A stretch of 64,000 nt of DNA, taken from contig DAHUYN010000010.1 of the NCBI GenBank assembly GCA_027315165.1, positions 25,021 to 89,020 on the forward strand, in the 5' to 3' direction. The DNA comes from Thermoplasmata archaeon. GTDB taxonomy: Archaea > Thermoplasmatota > Thermoplasmata > Lutacidiplasmatales > UBA184. Position 1 is the stretch's first letter. Every line of letters starts with the position of its first letter. This document shows, in pieces, positions 29,736 through 39,083 of the stretch. The notes beneath the pieces are model-generated. The model saw only the letters and a list, made by a program, of their open reading frames with translations. It ran no database searches and was not told where the DNA came from. The translations under genes were made by a program, and so were the position numbers.

Positions 29736-30500
29736 ATGGCGCCAAGACCCCGCGCCCCGCTCTTGACGGCGATCCGCGCGCTCGCCCGGGGGCGCGCCGT
29801 CGGGCTCGAGCCGGTGCACGAGCTCCACCGGAGGCTGAGGCGGGCGCGCCTCGAGGGTCGGCTCACCGGCGCGCCCCCGCCCTCGGCGCCTCTCCGCGAG
29901 CTCGAGCGCGCCCTCGGCGCGTCGAGGGACCTCTCCCTGTTCCGGCTCGTCCTCGCCCGCGCCGAGCCCCGGGGGCTCAGGGCGGCCGACCGCCGCTGGC
30001 GCGCGGTCGCCTACGCGAGAGCCCGACGCGAAGAACGCGAGGCCGCCTCGAGGGCGCTCGTGGCCGCGCGCCGGGCGGCCGCCGGGCCCACCGGACCCTC
30101 CCGAGGCCCCCGACCCCCCCGCACGGCCCGGGCGCGGCTCCGGAGCGGGCGGCGCGACGCCCGTGAGGCCCTGCGGCGCGCCCGCGCGAAGCTGACGCTG
30201 CGTCGGGCGCACGCCCTCCGCAAGGAGCTACGGCGGTTGGGGCTGCTCGCGACCCTCGAGGGGCGGGAACGGCGCGGGACGGCGAGCGCGAAGCCGGCGG
30301 CGGTGCGCCGGGCAATCGAGGGGCTGGGCCGCCTCCATGACCTCGACGTGGCCCTCGCGCGCCTGGAGGGCTACCCCGAGGGCGGGGAGAGGTGGCGACG
30401 ACGCCTCGAGCGCGCGAGGACGGCGCTAGAGCCGGAGATCTCGCGGCTCCTGCGCTCGAAGGCGCTCCGCCGGTTCACGCGGGGCGGGCGCTACCCGTAG
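29736..30500 (+). CDS. CHAD-domain-like protein (Arg-rich)
   Basis: VHELHRRLRRARLEG, HALRKELRRLGLLATLEG, IEGLGRLHDLDVALARL resemble CHAD helices; 3' end overlaps convergent rpoN. Confidence 0.55.
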   Translation: MAPRPRAPLLTAIRALARGRAVGLEPVHELHRRLRRARLEGRLTGAPPPSAPLRELERALGASRDLSLFRLVLARAEPRGLRAADRRWRAVAYARARREEREAASRALVAARRAAAGPTGPSRGPRPPRTARARLRSGRRDAREALRRARAKLTLRRAHALRKELRRLGLLATLEGRERRGTASAKPAAVRRAIEGLGRLHDLDVALARLEGYPEGGERWRRRLERARTALEPEISRLLRSKALRRFTRGGRYP

Positions 30501-30688
30501 GGTCCGACCTCGTCGAGCAGGTCGACGTGGGAGAGGATCATCCGACGGCAGCAGTAGCGCTCGAGGCCGAGCGCGGTGAGCACCTCGCCGGCGGGCTCGC
30601 CCCGGCTGGTCCGCTCGCGGTACTCGTCCCAGTGCTGACCGATGACCGTCCCGCAGGTGAAGCAGCGGACCGGCACCATCATCGTCAT
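30491..30688 (-). CDS. rpoN: DNA-directed RNA polymerase subunit N
   Basis: PVRCFTCGTVIGQHWDEY...LGLERYCCRRMILSHVDL. Confidence 0.97.
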   Translation of the reverse strand: MTMMVPVRCFTCGTVIGQHWDEYRERTSRGEPAGEVLTALGLERYCCRRMILSHVDLLDEVGPYG

Positions 30689-30700
30689 CGCGCGTCCTCC

Positions 30701-31108
30701 CTACCGGTACGACTTCTGCCGGCGCTTGCGGGCTCCGCGGCCGCCCGGGCGCTTGGGCAGCTTGCGCCGCGGGTCGTTGACGATCAGCGATCGGTCGTAG
30801 TGCTTGAACATCGCGGAGAGCTCGGGGTCCTTGAGCCACGCGAGAAGGCCCCGCGCGACGGCCGTCCGGGCCGCCGACGCCTGGCCGATGATCCCGCCGC
30901 CCCGGATATCGACGGTGATGTCGAGGGCCTTCCACCGGTCGCCGGCCATGAGCAGCGGCTCCTGGATCTTCTGGCGGACCCCCTCCGGCTCGACGAACTC
31001 GAGGGGGCGCTCGTTGACCCAGACCCGGCCGGCGCCCTTGCGGATCGTCGCGCGGGCCACGGCCTCTTTACGCTTTCCGGTCGTTTGGAGGATGACGGGG
31101 GCTTTCAC
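30701..31108 (-). CDS. rps9: 30S ribosomal protein S9
   Basis: TTGKRKEAVARATIRKGAGRVWVN ... DPRRKLPKRPGGRGARKRRQKSYR. Confidence 0.97.
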   Translation of the reverse strand: MKAPVILQTTGKRKEAVARATIRKGAGRVWVNERPLEFVEPEGVRQKIQEPLLMAGDRWKALDITVDIRGGGIIGQASAARTAVARGLLAWLKDPELSAMFKHYDRSLIVNDPRRKLPKRPGGRGARKRRQKSYR

Positions 31109-31788
31109 AAGCGGGCTCCGAGCAGGCGCGTGATCTCCTCGAGGGTGAGCGGGGCGTTCAGCGACGGGCGGGCGCGGGCCGTCTCGACGCTCTGGCGCGG
31201 CAGGCCCGCCACCGGCGCGGGGACGCCGATGTAGACCTCGAGGCGGTCGAGCGCCTGCTTCCCGCGGGTCTTGAGGTGCGGCAGCATCCCGCGGACCGTG
31301 CGCCGGAAGATCCGGTCGGGGTAGCGGGGAAAGTGCGGCCCGCTGCGGACGGAGCCGCGGGCCCGGTTGGCCGTGTAGAAGGCGAGGACGTTGCGCCTCG
31401 ACCCCGTGACAACGCTCTTCTCGGCGTTGACGACGACGATCGACTCGCCGCGGAGGAGCCGGAAGGCGATCGCGCTCGCCGCGCGGCCGAGGACGAGGCC
31501 CGAGACGTCGACGACGGTCCCCTTGGGGGGCTCGGCGATCTTTCGGGGCTTGACGGCGCGCGCCGGGGCCGTCGGGGCGCTGGCCGGCTTCGCCGCCGGC
31601 TTCGCGGCCGGCTTGGCCGTCGCGGGTGGGGCCGTCCCCTCGCCCGAGGGCTTCGGGCGGCGGGCGGGCTTCGGGGCGGTCGTCGTGGCCGGCGCGCCCG
31701 AGGGCCTCGGCGCCGGCTTGGGCCGGGCGGCGGGCGTCGGGGTCGGCGACGACGGGGCGGGCTCGGCGGGAGGGGCCGCGTCAGGCAA
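31105..31788 (-). CDS. rpl13: 50S ribosomal protein L13 with long Ala/Pro/Lys N-terminal extension
   Basis: VVDVSGLVLGRAASAIAFRLLRGESIVVVNAEKSVVTGS...RTVRGMLPHLKTRGKQALDRLEVYIGVP; first ~85 aa low complexity. Confidence 0.93.
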   Translation of the reverse strand: MPDAAPPAEPAPSSPTPTPAARPKPAPRPSGAPATTTAPKPARRPKPSGEGTAPPATAKPAAKPAAKPASAPTAPARAVKPRKIAEPPKGTVVDVSGLVLGRAASAIAFRLLRGESIVVVNAEKSVVTGSRRNVLAFYTANRARGSVRSGPHFPRYPDRIFRRTVRGMLPHLKTRGKQALDRLEVYIGVPAPVAGLPRQSVETARARPSLNAPLTLEEITRLLGARL

Positions 31789-32146
31789 GGAGGCGCACCC
31801 CCGTGCCGTCCGGCTTGGCCTTGAGGAGCTCGTGGATCGTGAGCGCGGTCCCGCCGGCGCTGTGGACCTTCGAGCGCGCCTCTTGAGAGTAGTGGAACGC
31901 GGCGACGGTGACCTTCTTCGAGAGAGAGCCCTCGGCCAGGAGCTTGCCGGGGACGACGACGGTCTCGTTCTCGGCGACGAGCCGCTCGAGATGCCCGACG
32001 TTCACCGGCGTGCGCTGGTGGCGCGGGCGGGAGAGCTGCTCGGCGACGTTGGCCCAGATCGGTGCGTCGTGGGCCCGAGCGGCCCGCTTGAGCTCGAGGA
32101 GCGTCCGGACGAGCTCCGGATTCTCCTTGCGGATCGTGCGCAACAT
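31781..32146 (-). CDS. rpl18e: 50S ribosomal protein L18e
   Basis: NPELVRTLLELKRAARAHDAPIWANVAEQLSRPRHQRTPVNVGHLERL; start ATG at 32146. Confidence 0.95.
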   Translation of the reverse strand: MLRTIRKENPELVRTLLELKRAARAHDAPIWANVAEQLSRPRHQRTPVNVGHLERLVAENETVVVPGKLLAEGSLSKKVTVAAFHYSQEARSKVHSAGGTALTIHELLKAKPDGTGVRLLA

Positions 32147-32170
32147 GCGGGAGCGCCTCGACAGGGGTGC

Positions 32171-32180
32171 CTCATATAAG
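32171..32180 (-). promoter_or_regulatory. TATA-like box upstream of rpl18e-rpl13-rps9-rpoN
   Basis: Minus strand CTTATATGAG about 25-30 nt before the rpl18e start. Confidence 0.55.
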
Positions 32181-32304
32181 CGTTGCCCGCCGAGAGGCGG
32201 GCTCCGCGCGCCGGTCGCCTCCCGGCGGCGGTGGCGGGCTCGTGCGCTTCCGTTCCCCGACAACGGTTAAATAGCGAGCGCCGCCATCGGCGGGCGAGGG
32301 CCTC

Positions 32305-32547
32305 ATGCGCAAGTTCCTCACCGAGCTCCGTGGCAAGACCGTGATGACGAACGATGGGCAGATCCTCGGCCTCATCGAGAACTTCGTCGTCGATACGACC
32401 ACCGGGGGCATCGCCCATGTGCTCGTCACGCCGAGCGAGGACGTCGAGCCTCGCCTGTTCCAGACCGACGCCGGCGGCCGCCTCGTGCTCCCCTTCAAGA
32501 GCATGCGGGCCGTCAAGGACGTCGTCGTGATGGAAATTGGGAAGTGA
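32305..32547 (+). CDS. PRC-barrel domain protein
   Basis: ELRGKTVMTNDGQILGLIENFVVDTTTGGIAHVLVTPSED. Confidence 0.88.
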   Translation: MRKFLTELRGKTVMTNDGQILGLIENFVVDTTTGGIAHVLVTPSEDVEPRLFQTDAGGRLVLPFKSMRAVKDVVVMEIGK

Positions 32548-33382
32548 GCCCGCCGGCCCGGCGCTGATCTCGGTCGTCACCACCGTCAAGAACGAGGAGC
32601 CGAACCTCCCGCGGCTCCTCGACAGCTTAAGCGGCCAGGAGCCGCCGTTCGAGGTCATCGTCGTCGACGCCCTCTCGCGCGATCGGACCTTCGCGATCGC
32701 CGAGGCGTGGGCGAGAGAGCACCCGGGGCTCGGCCGCGCCGTCCGACGCTTCGGCTCCCGCGGGATCGGACGCAACGAGGGCGCCCGGCTCGCGCGGGGC
32801 GACTACCTCGCGTTCGTCGACGGCGACTGCGTCGCCGACTCGCGATGGCTCCACGAGCTTCGGGAGGGGTTCCGCACCTCCGACGTCGTCGCCGGCGAGA
32901 CCGTCTCGCTCGGCAAGTCCCAGTACGTCCAGCTCGGCCGTGTCGAGCTGTTCCAGGAGGGGAGCGACGTGACGTTCCCCTCGTGCAACCTCGGCTACCG
33001 CCGGCGCCTGTTCGAGACGCTCGGGGGCTTCGACCCGCGGTTCATCACCGCCGAGGACATCGACCTCAACCTGCGCGCCGTTCGCGCGGGCGCGCGCCTC
33101 CTGGGCCGGCCGACGGCGATCGTCTACCACCAGATGCGGCCGAACGTCGCCCGGTTCCTCGTCCAGGCCTACTGGAACGGCTACGGACGCAAGCAGCTCA
33201 CCGAAAAGCACGGGAGCCTGTGGGGGAACTACCGGGTCCGCCGCCTCCTCGAGACGCAGCGCAGCCCGATCGCGATGCTCCGGCTCCTCGCGGCGCTCGG
33301 CGGCTACACGAGCCGCGTCCTCACCGGCAGCGGCCGCCGCCTGTCCGAACCGGTCCCCGTGGCTCTTCCACCGGCCGCGTAG
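32537..33382 (+). CDS. Glycosyltransferase family 2
   Basis: SVVTTVKNEEPNLPRLLDSLSGQEPPFEVIVVDALSRDRT, FVDGDC. Confidence 0.92.
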   Translation: MGSEPAGPALISVVTTVKNEEPNLPRLLDSLSGQEPPFEVIVVDALSRDRTFAIAEAWAREHPGLGRAVRRFGSRGIGRNEGARLARGDYLAFVDGDCVADSRWLHELREGFRTSDVVAGETVSLGKSQYVQLGRVELFQEGSDVTFPSCNLGYRRRLFETLGGFDPRFITAEDIDLNLRAVRAGARLLGRPTAIVYHQMRPNVARFLVQAYWNGYGRKQLTEKHGSLWGNYRVRRLLETQRSPIAMLRLLAALGGYTSRVLTGSGRRLSEPVPVALPPAA

Positions 33383-33406
33383 CGGCCGGGCGGGCGGGAC
33401 GCTCGA

Positions 33407-33766
33407 CTAGCTCGTCTTGAGGAGCTCGGCGACCTTGCCGACCTCGCTCAGGACCTTCGTCGCGTCGGCCGTGTGGTCGACGACGGCGACGAGCAGCGCC
33501 TTCTTCCCCGAGCCGACGATGATCGTCTTCGAGTCGTTCCCCTCGATGACGATCCGCTCCGGCGGAGCCCGGTTGAGCTCCGTGTTCGCCGTCGCGGCGG
33601 CGCCGAGGATCGTCGCGCACATGATCGCGAAGGTCTCGGTGTAGACGCCCGCGGGCACGTCCGCGTAGAGCACCAGACCGTCGCGCGAGACCAGCGCCGT
33701 TGCGATGCCGCCGATACGGCTCTTGAGGTCCTTGATCACCGCGCCAACGTTCCCTGATGCCATCAT
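33407..33766 (-). CDS. Roadblock/LC7-domain protein
   Basis: IGGIATALVSRDGLVLYADVPAG...FAIMCATILGAAATANTEL pattern. Confidence 0.8.
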   Translation of the reverse strand: MMASGNVGAVIKDLKSRIGGIATALVSRDGLVLYADVPAGVYTETFAIMCATILGAAATANTELNRAPPERIVIEGNDSKTIIVGSGKKALLVAVVDHTADATKVLSEVGKVAELLKTS

Positions 33767-33779
33767 TGACCCGGATCCC

Positions 33780-34196
33780 TCACATCTCCTCGATACGGAA
33801 GCGACACTCAGCCTGCCCGACGCTGGCGCACGCCTCTTCGGTACATTTGACGCGCGCCCCCTTAAAACGTTCGTAGAACTCCCGAAGGATGCCACGCAGC
33901 CGGTGGCACGTCGGGATGTCGCTTGGAGCGACCTCGATCGACCCCTTGACGACGACCTCTCCGTCGTGGAACGAGATCTCCTCGATCCACCCCCGCTCCT
34001 TGAGGAGCTGGCCGGCCCGCTCCTGGAAGTGGGCCCGGTCCTTGAGGGCCTCGACGGCCATGTCCGAGCCGATCACGGAGCCCTCCTTGAAGAAGAGACC
34101 GTGGCAGGCATGCGACATCACGCCCTCGTAGAGCTCCTTGATCTTGTGGAGCTCCGACTGGTTGAGCTTGACGTAGCGCATCGGCACCCGCGCCAC
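33780..34196 (-). CDS. V4R-like domain protein
   Basis: FKGARVKCTEEACASVGQAECRFRIEEM resembles the V4R C-terminal signature; immediately upstream of the roadblock gene. Confidence 0.6.
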   Translation of the reverse strand: MARVPMRYVKLNQSELHKIKELYEGVMSHACHGLFFKEGSVIGSDMAVEALKDRAHFQERAGQLLKERGWIEEISFHDGEVVVKGSIEVAPSDIPTCHRLRGILREFYERFKGARVKCTEEACASVGQAECRFRIEEM

Positions 34197-34251
34197 CGTC
34201 AGTCGGGATATATAGGCGTTGGCCCGGAGCGGCGCGCCGGTCGTCGCGGTC

Positions 34252-35031
34252 CTAGCCGACGGGGCCTTCGTCGGAGGAGGTCGCGGTTGCGTCGACGCCG
34301 GGCGGCCGCTCGACGAGCGCCGGGATCTCGGCGAGCGTCCGCACGCGCGGACCCTGGGCCCGCACGCCCGTGACGCCGCGGTCGACGAGCACGGCGGCGA
34401 GCCCCGCGCGGCCGGCGGCGCGCACGTCGCTCCAGAACAGGTCGCCCGCGTAGAGGACCTCGCGGACCCCGAGGCCCAGGCTCGTCACGGCCGCGCGGAA
34501 GCCGGCGGCGGCGGGGGGCCGCGGCCCCCTCGCGTCGCCGGCGGAGACGAGCAGCCCCTCGTCGAGCCCGCTGCGACGGAGGGCGAGCCGCGCCGTCTCG
34601 AGCGGCAGGTCGGAGAGGACCCCGACCTGGAGGCCGCGCTCGCGGAGGGCGCGGAGCGCCGGGGCGGCGTCGGCGAAGCTCTCGGGATCGTGCGCCGGTC
34701 GCAGGAACCGCTCGACGACGGCGTGCTCCTCCTCGGCCGGGAGCGTAAACCCGGCGATCGCGCGCAGCGTCTCCGAGAGCGAGCGTCGGTACGCCTCGAC
34801 ATCGGGGACCGGGCCGCGCCCGACGAGGCCCAGCCAGCGCTCACGGTCCCAGAGGTGGAGCTGCCGACGGACGGCGGCGCTCGTGTGTCGCTCCGAGAGG
34901 AGCGGGCCTCGAGGACGCCACGCCCACTGCCAGTGGCGGGGCGTCTGCCACGGCACCAGCGTGTCGTCGAGGTCGAGGAGGACCCCTCGCAGCGGGGCGG
35001 GCGCGGCGACGCGCTCGGGCGGACTAGCCAC
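34252..35031 (-). CDS. HAD-superfamily hydrolase
   Basis: VLLDLDDTLVP, GVLSDLPLETAR, EVLYAGDLFWSDVRAAGRAGL. Confidence 0.9.
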   Translation of the reverse strand: MASPPERVAAPAPLRGVLLDLDDTLVPWQTPRHWQWAWRPRGPLLSERHTSAAVRRQLHLWDRERWLGLVGRGPVPDVEAYRRSLSETLRAIAGFTLPAEEEHAVVERFLRPAHDPESFADAAPALRALRERGLQVGVLSDLPLETARLALRRSGLDEGLLVSAGDARGPRPPAAAGFRAAVTSLGLGVREVLYAGDLFWSDVRAAGRAGLAAVLVDRGVTGVRAQGPRVRTLAEIPALVERPPGVDATATSSDEGPVG

Positions 35032-35914
35032 GGCCGGTCTTCTGGAGCTCGAGGAGGTCCTCGGTCGAGACCTTCTCGCCCTTCTTCAGGCGGGCGAGGA
35101 AGTCGTCCTCGCGGGGCGGCTCCGCGTCGGCCCACGAGATCGGGGCGCGTCCGCCGCGCGCGGCGTAGAGCAACTTTTCGAGGTCGCGGACCTCCTCGAT
35201 CGCCGCGATGTGGGCGCGGTGCGCCTCGTCGGCCTGCGACTTCACCTCGATTAGCTTGGCCTGGACCTCGTCGGCCTGTCGTCGGAGCTCGTCGACGGCC
35301 TCGTAGAGCCCGACCATCGACTCGTGCTCCCGCTGCGCCTCTTCGGCGAGCTGGCCGACGGCGGCGTGGTGGCGCTCGGCCTCGACGCGCGCGGCGTCGG
35401 CGTCGACGATCGCCTTGTCGATCTCGGGGTCCTGGTGCAGCTGCTCGTCCTGCTCGCGGATCTGGGCCTCGAGGCGCTTCATCTCCTCGATGAGGCGCTT
35501 CTCCTGGTCGCCCGTGAGCGCGGTCGTCATGTGCCGGAACTCGAGCTCGCGAAGCTCCTTTCGAAGGCGCCAGACCGGGATCGCGCCGGGGCGCGGGGCC
35601 CGGCTCCGCTTGAGCTCGGCGACCTTGTCGGCGGCCTCCTGGAGCTTGTGGTTCCACTCCTCCCGGAGCCGCTTGGCCTCGCGGACCTGGTCGTTGAGCT
35701 CGTCGCGGTGCCGCCGGTGGTCCTGGGCCTCCGCGCTCTTGGCGTGGAGGTCGTCGAGCACCCGGCCCCGCTCCTCGGCGCGCATCCGCGCCTCCGCGTT
35801 CAGCTTGTCGCGGACGCTGCGGTGCTCGTCGGCCCTAAGGTTCGCCTCGGCTCGCTTGCGTTCGAGCTCTTGGATCGCGTCGGTCACTCGGCTCACCCGT
35901 CCCATCGAGGACAC
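35024..35914 (-). CDS. COG1340-like coiled-coil protein
   Basis: Long charged heptad-rich region ELERKRAEANLRADEHRSVRDKLNAEARMRAEER... Confidence 0.75.
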   Translation of the reverse strand: MSSMGRVSRVTDAIQELERKRAEANLRADEHRSVRDKLNAEARMRAEERGRVLDDLHAKSAEAQDHRRHRDELNDQVREAKRLREEWNHKLQEAADKVAELKRSRAPRPGAIPVWRLRKELRELEFRHMTTALTGDQEKRLIEEMKRLEAQIREQDEQLHQDPEIDKAIVDADAARVEAERHHAAVGQLAEEAQREHESMVGLYEAVDELRRQADEVQAKLIEVKSQADEAHRAHIAAIEEVRDLEKLLYAARGGRAPISWADAEPPREDDFLARLKKGEKVSTEDLLELQKTGRG

Positions 35915-36058
35915 GGGGGAGGGTTCGACAAAGAGGGGCGTTATAAAGACTTCCGGCGGAGGCGCCGCGGCCCATGAGGGCCGCCGGCGGCCCCGGGTCG
36001 CGCTCCGGGTTCAAGTGCGGGGTCACGCTAATAAGCGACGCCCCCGCTCGAACCCGCC

Positions 36059-37510
36059 GTGGATGAGGTCGGCCGCATCTATGGCGACGTCGGCCTCGGG
36101 GCCTTCCAGGTCGCGCTGACGACGCCGGTCGAGCGCGGCGACTACCTCTGCGTCGAGGACGAGCTCCACGGCCGCGTCCTCTGCCAGCTCGACGATCTGC
36201 GGCGGAAGAGCGACCTCGATCTCGCGCGCGCCGACGAGCTCGTCAAGGGCGCGGTGACGCCGATCCACGAGAACCTTCTCGGGATCGCCCGCATCATCGG
36301 CTACCGCGAGAAGGACGGCCCGGTCAAGCTCCCGACGATCCCGTTCCGCCCGGGCGCGCACGTCTTCCTCGCCGAGGAGCCCCTCATCGCCGACGTCCTC
36401 GGCCTCAAGCACCGGGGGAACACGGGCGCCTACGTCGGCCTGCTCCGCAACCACTCGCTCCGCATCGAGCTCGACATCAACCAGCTCGTGCAACGCCACG
36501 TGAGCGTCCTCGCGAAGACGGGCGGCGGGAAGAGCTACCTGCTCGGCGTGCTCATCGAAGAGCTGCTCCGGCACAAGGTCACCTGCGTCATCATCGACCC
36601 GCACGGCGAGTACCACTCGCTCGCGGAGCCGGCGCCGAAGAACGGCGTGCACGCGAAGTTCGGCGTCGAGACCCAGGGGTTCGGCAAGCAGCTGCTCGAG
36701 TTCTCTCCCGACCCGACGCTCAACCCGACGGCCAAGCCGCTCACCTTCTCGCTGCACCACATCGACCCGCGCGAGCTCCTCGTGTTCATGGGGCTCATGA
36801 ACGTGAAGCAGTACCTCGCGCCCCTCAAGGCGATCGTCGAGGAGGTCGCGTCGGTGAGCCCCGACTACACGGTCAAGGACCTCGAGCGCGCCGCCGAGCG
36901 CGGCGAGGGGGCCGTCTCCGAGGTCCTCGCCGAGCGCCTCGCCTACGTCGAGCAGACCAAGCTCCTCGGGCCGAAGGGGACGAGCCTCAACGAGCTCGTC
37001 GTCAAGGGCTCGGCGACCCTGATCAACCTGCGCGGCGTCGCGCCCGACGTCGCCGAGCTCGTCGTCGCGAGGATCGCCGCGACGCTCTTCGACAACCGCA
37101 AGAAGGGGAAGATCCCGCCGCTGTTCCTCGTCATCGAGGAGGCCCACAACTTCGCCCCGCAGCAGGGGACCGCCGCCTGCTCGCGCATCCTCAAGAACAT
37201 CGCGAGCGAGGGGCGCAAGTTCGGCCTCGGCCTCTGCGCCGTGACGCAGCGGGCGGCGCGCATCGACAAGAGCGTGCTCTCGCAGTGCAACACGCAGCTG
37301 ATCCTCCAGGTGACCAACCCCCTCGACCTCAAGGCCATCGCCCAATCGATCGAGGGGCTCACCGCCGGCATGACCGAGATGATCCAGTCGCTCCCCGTCG
37401 GCGTCGCGCTCATCACCGGCGGCGGCTACCACACACCCTTGTTCTGCGAGGTGCGTCCTCGCGCGAGCCGCCACGGCGGCGAGTCGGTCCCCGTCGTCGA
37501 GAACAACTGA
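36059..37510 (+). CDS. herA: HerA-like DNA translocase/helicase
   Basis: VQRHVSVLAKTGGGKSYLLGVLIEELLRH, IIDPHGEY, PLFLVIEEAHNFAPQ, LGLCAVTQRAARIDKSVLSQCNTQ. Confidence 0.92.
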   Translation: MDEVGRIYGDVGLGAFQVALTTPVERGDYLCVEDELHGRVLCQLDDLRRKSDLDLARADELVKGAVTPIHENLLGIARIIGYREKDGPVKLPTIPFRPGAHVFLAEEPLIADVLGLKHRGNTGAYVGLLRNHSLRIELDINQLVQRHVSVLAKTGGGKSYLLGVLIEELLRHKVTCVIIDPHGEYHSLAEPAPKNGVHAKFGVETQGFGKQLLEFSPDPTLNPTAKPLTFSLHHIDPRELLVFMGLMNVKQYLAPLKAIVEEVASVSPDYTVKDLERAAERGEGAVSEVLAERLAYVEQTKLLGPKGTSLNELVVKGSATLINLRGVAPDVAELVVARIAATLFDNRKKGKIPPLFLVIEEAHNFAPQQGTAACSRILKNIASEGRKFGLGLCAVTQRAARIDKSVLSQCNTQLILQVTNPLDLKAIAQSIEGLTAGMTEMIQSLPVGVALITGGGYHTPLFCEVRPRASRHGGESVPVVENN

Positions 37511-37543
37511 GCCGGGGAGCTCCCGGGGCGGGCGGCCGTCGCG

Positions 37544-39070
37544 CTACCGCGACTGCGGCTCGGAGAGGTATCGCGTGAGGAGGCGCACGCCGAAGGCCGT
37601 CGCGCCGATGTTCATGTACGCCGGCTGGTACTTGCGCGTCGTCGCAACGGTGTAGGCCGGGCCGGCGATGTCGAGGTGGGCCCACGAGGTCCGGCCCACG
37701 AAGTTCTCGAGGAAGGCGGAGGCGGTGAGGAGCCCCGCGGGGGGGATCTCCGTCGAGTTGCGGACGTCCGCGATGTCGCTCTTGACGAGCTCGCGGTGGT
37801 AGTCGGTGAGCGGCATCCGCCAGATCGGTTCCCCCGTCGCCCCGGCGGCGTCGAGGAGGCCGGCGGCGAGCCGGTCGTCATTGGAGACGAGCGCCGCCGT
37901 GTCGTCGCCGAGCGCGACGACGCAGGCGCCCGTGAGCGTCGCGAGGTCGATGAGCTCGTCCGGGTGGAACTTGTCGACGACGTAGCCGAGAGCGTCGGAG
38001 AGGACGACCCGGCCCTCGGCGTCGGTGTTGAGGACCTCGATCGTCTTGCCGTTGTACGTCCGCACGACGTCCCCCGGCCGGTAGGAGGAGCCGCTCGGGA
38101 GGTTCTCGGCGCAGGCCATCACGCCGATGACGCGCGGCGGGACCTTGAGGAGCGCGGCCGCCCGGAGCGCGCCGAGCACCGCGACGGCGCCCGACTTGTC
38201 GAACTTCATGTGGTCCATCGAGAGCGCGGGCTTGATCGAGATGCCGCCGGAGTCGAAGGTGATCCCCTTGCCGACGAGCGCGACGGTCTTGCCGCTCCGC
38301 GCGCCGCCCGAGTACTCGAGGACGATCATCCGGGGCGGGTGCGCGCTCCCGCCGCCGACGGCGAGCAGGCCACCACAGTGCATCTCCGCGAGCTTCTTCT
38401 CGTCGTAGACCGTGATCTTGAGCCCGACCTCCTTCGCGACGCGTCGGGCCTCCTCGGCGAGGTACTCCGGCGTCGCCGTGTCGGCGGGGAGGTTCGCGAG
38501 GTCGCGCGTCCACAGGACGTTCTCGGCGACGACCGACTCGTTCTCGAGGGCCTTGCGGAGCGCCGCCTCCTCTCGAGAGAGCTCCTCGCCGAGGTGGAGC
38601 GTCACCTCCTCGACCCCCGCCTCGTGGGTCGTCCGATAGCGCAGGAACTCGTAGCTGCCCAGGGTCGCGCCGTCGACGATCGCGCGGACCGCGACGTCGC
38701 CGGCGACCGACTCGGCGACGAACGACGAGAGACGGAACCCGAGGGTCCGGACCCCCTTGCCCCGGAGCCCCTTGATGACCTCGGCCGCCGCCCGGCGGAG
38801 CGTCTCGACCGTGTAGGAGGTCTGCGGGCCCAGGCCGACGAGGACCACGCGCCCGCGGCCGTCGGGCCGGTGGAGGACGGTGAGCTCCTTGCGGCGACCG
38901 CGGACCTCGCGCTTCTCCCACGCCTGGCCGACAAGCCCTTTGGCCGCGGCGTCCTCCTTGGCGAGGCCCCGAGGGAGCGGGTCGGGCTTTTCCGAGCGCT
39001 CGAAGACCCCGGAGACCGAGGCGTCGACGGAGCCGAGGGTCGCCTCCCGGCGGTCGAGGGCCAGCTTCAT
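37544..39070 (-). CDS. pepA: Leucyl aminopeptidase (M17)
   Basis: VGKGITFDSGGISIKPALSMDHMKFDKSGA and NTDAEGRVVLSDALGY. Confidence 0.95.
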   Translation of the reverse strand: MKLALDRREATLGSVDASVSGVFERSEKPDPLPRGLAKEDAAAKGLVGQAWEKREVRGRRKELTVLHRPDGRGRVVLVGLGPQTSYTVETLRRAAAEVIKGLRGKGVRTLGFRLSSFVAESVAGDVAVRAIVDGATLGSYEFLRYRTTHEAGVEEVTLHLGEELSREEAALRKALENESVVAENVLWTRDLANLPADTATPEYLAEEARRVAKEVGLKITVYDEKKLAEMHCGGLLAVGGGSAHPPRMIVLEYSGGARSGKTVALVGKGITFDSGGISIKPALSMDHMKFDKSGAVAVLGALRAAALLKVPPRVIGVMACAENLPSGSSYRPGDVVRTYNGKTIEVLNTDAEGRVVLSDALGYVVDKFHPDELIDLATLTGACVVALGDDTAALVSNDDRLAAGLLDAAGATGEPIWRMPLTDYHRELVKSDIADVRNSTEIPPAGLLTASAFLENFVGRTSWAHLDIAGPAYTVATTRKYQPAYMNIGATAFGVRLLTRYLSEPQSR

Positions 39071-39083
39071 CGCCGGCGTGGCC

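Noticed and set aside
26378-29866. 1162-aa antisense ORF opposite the surface protein gene
   Set aside because: Arg/Val/Asp-rich shadow ORF; the plus strand encodes a signal-peptide protein with PKD-like domain.
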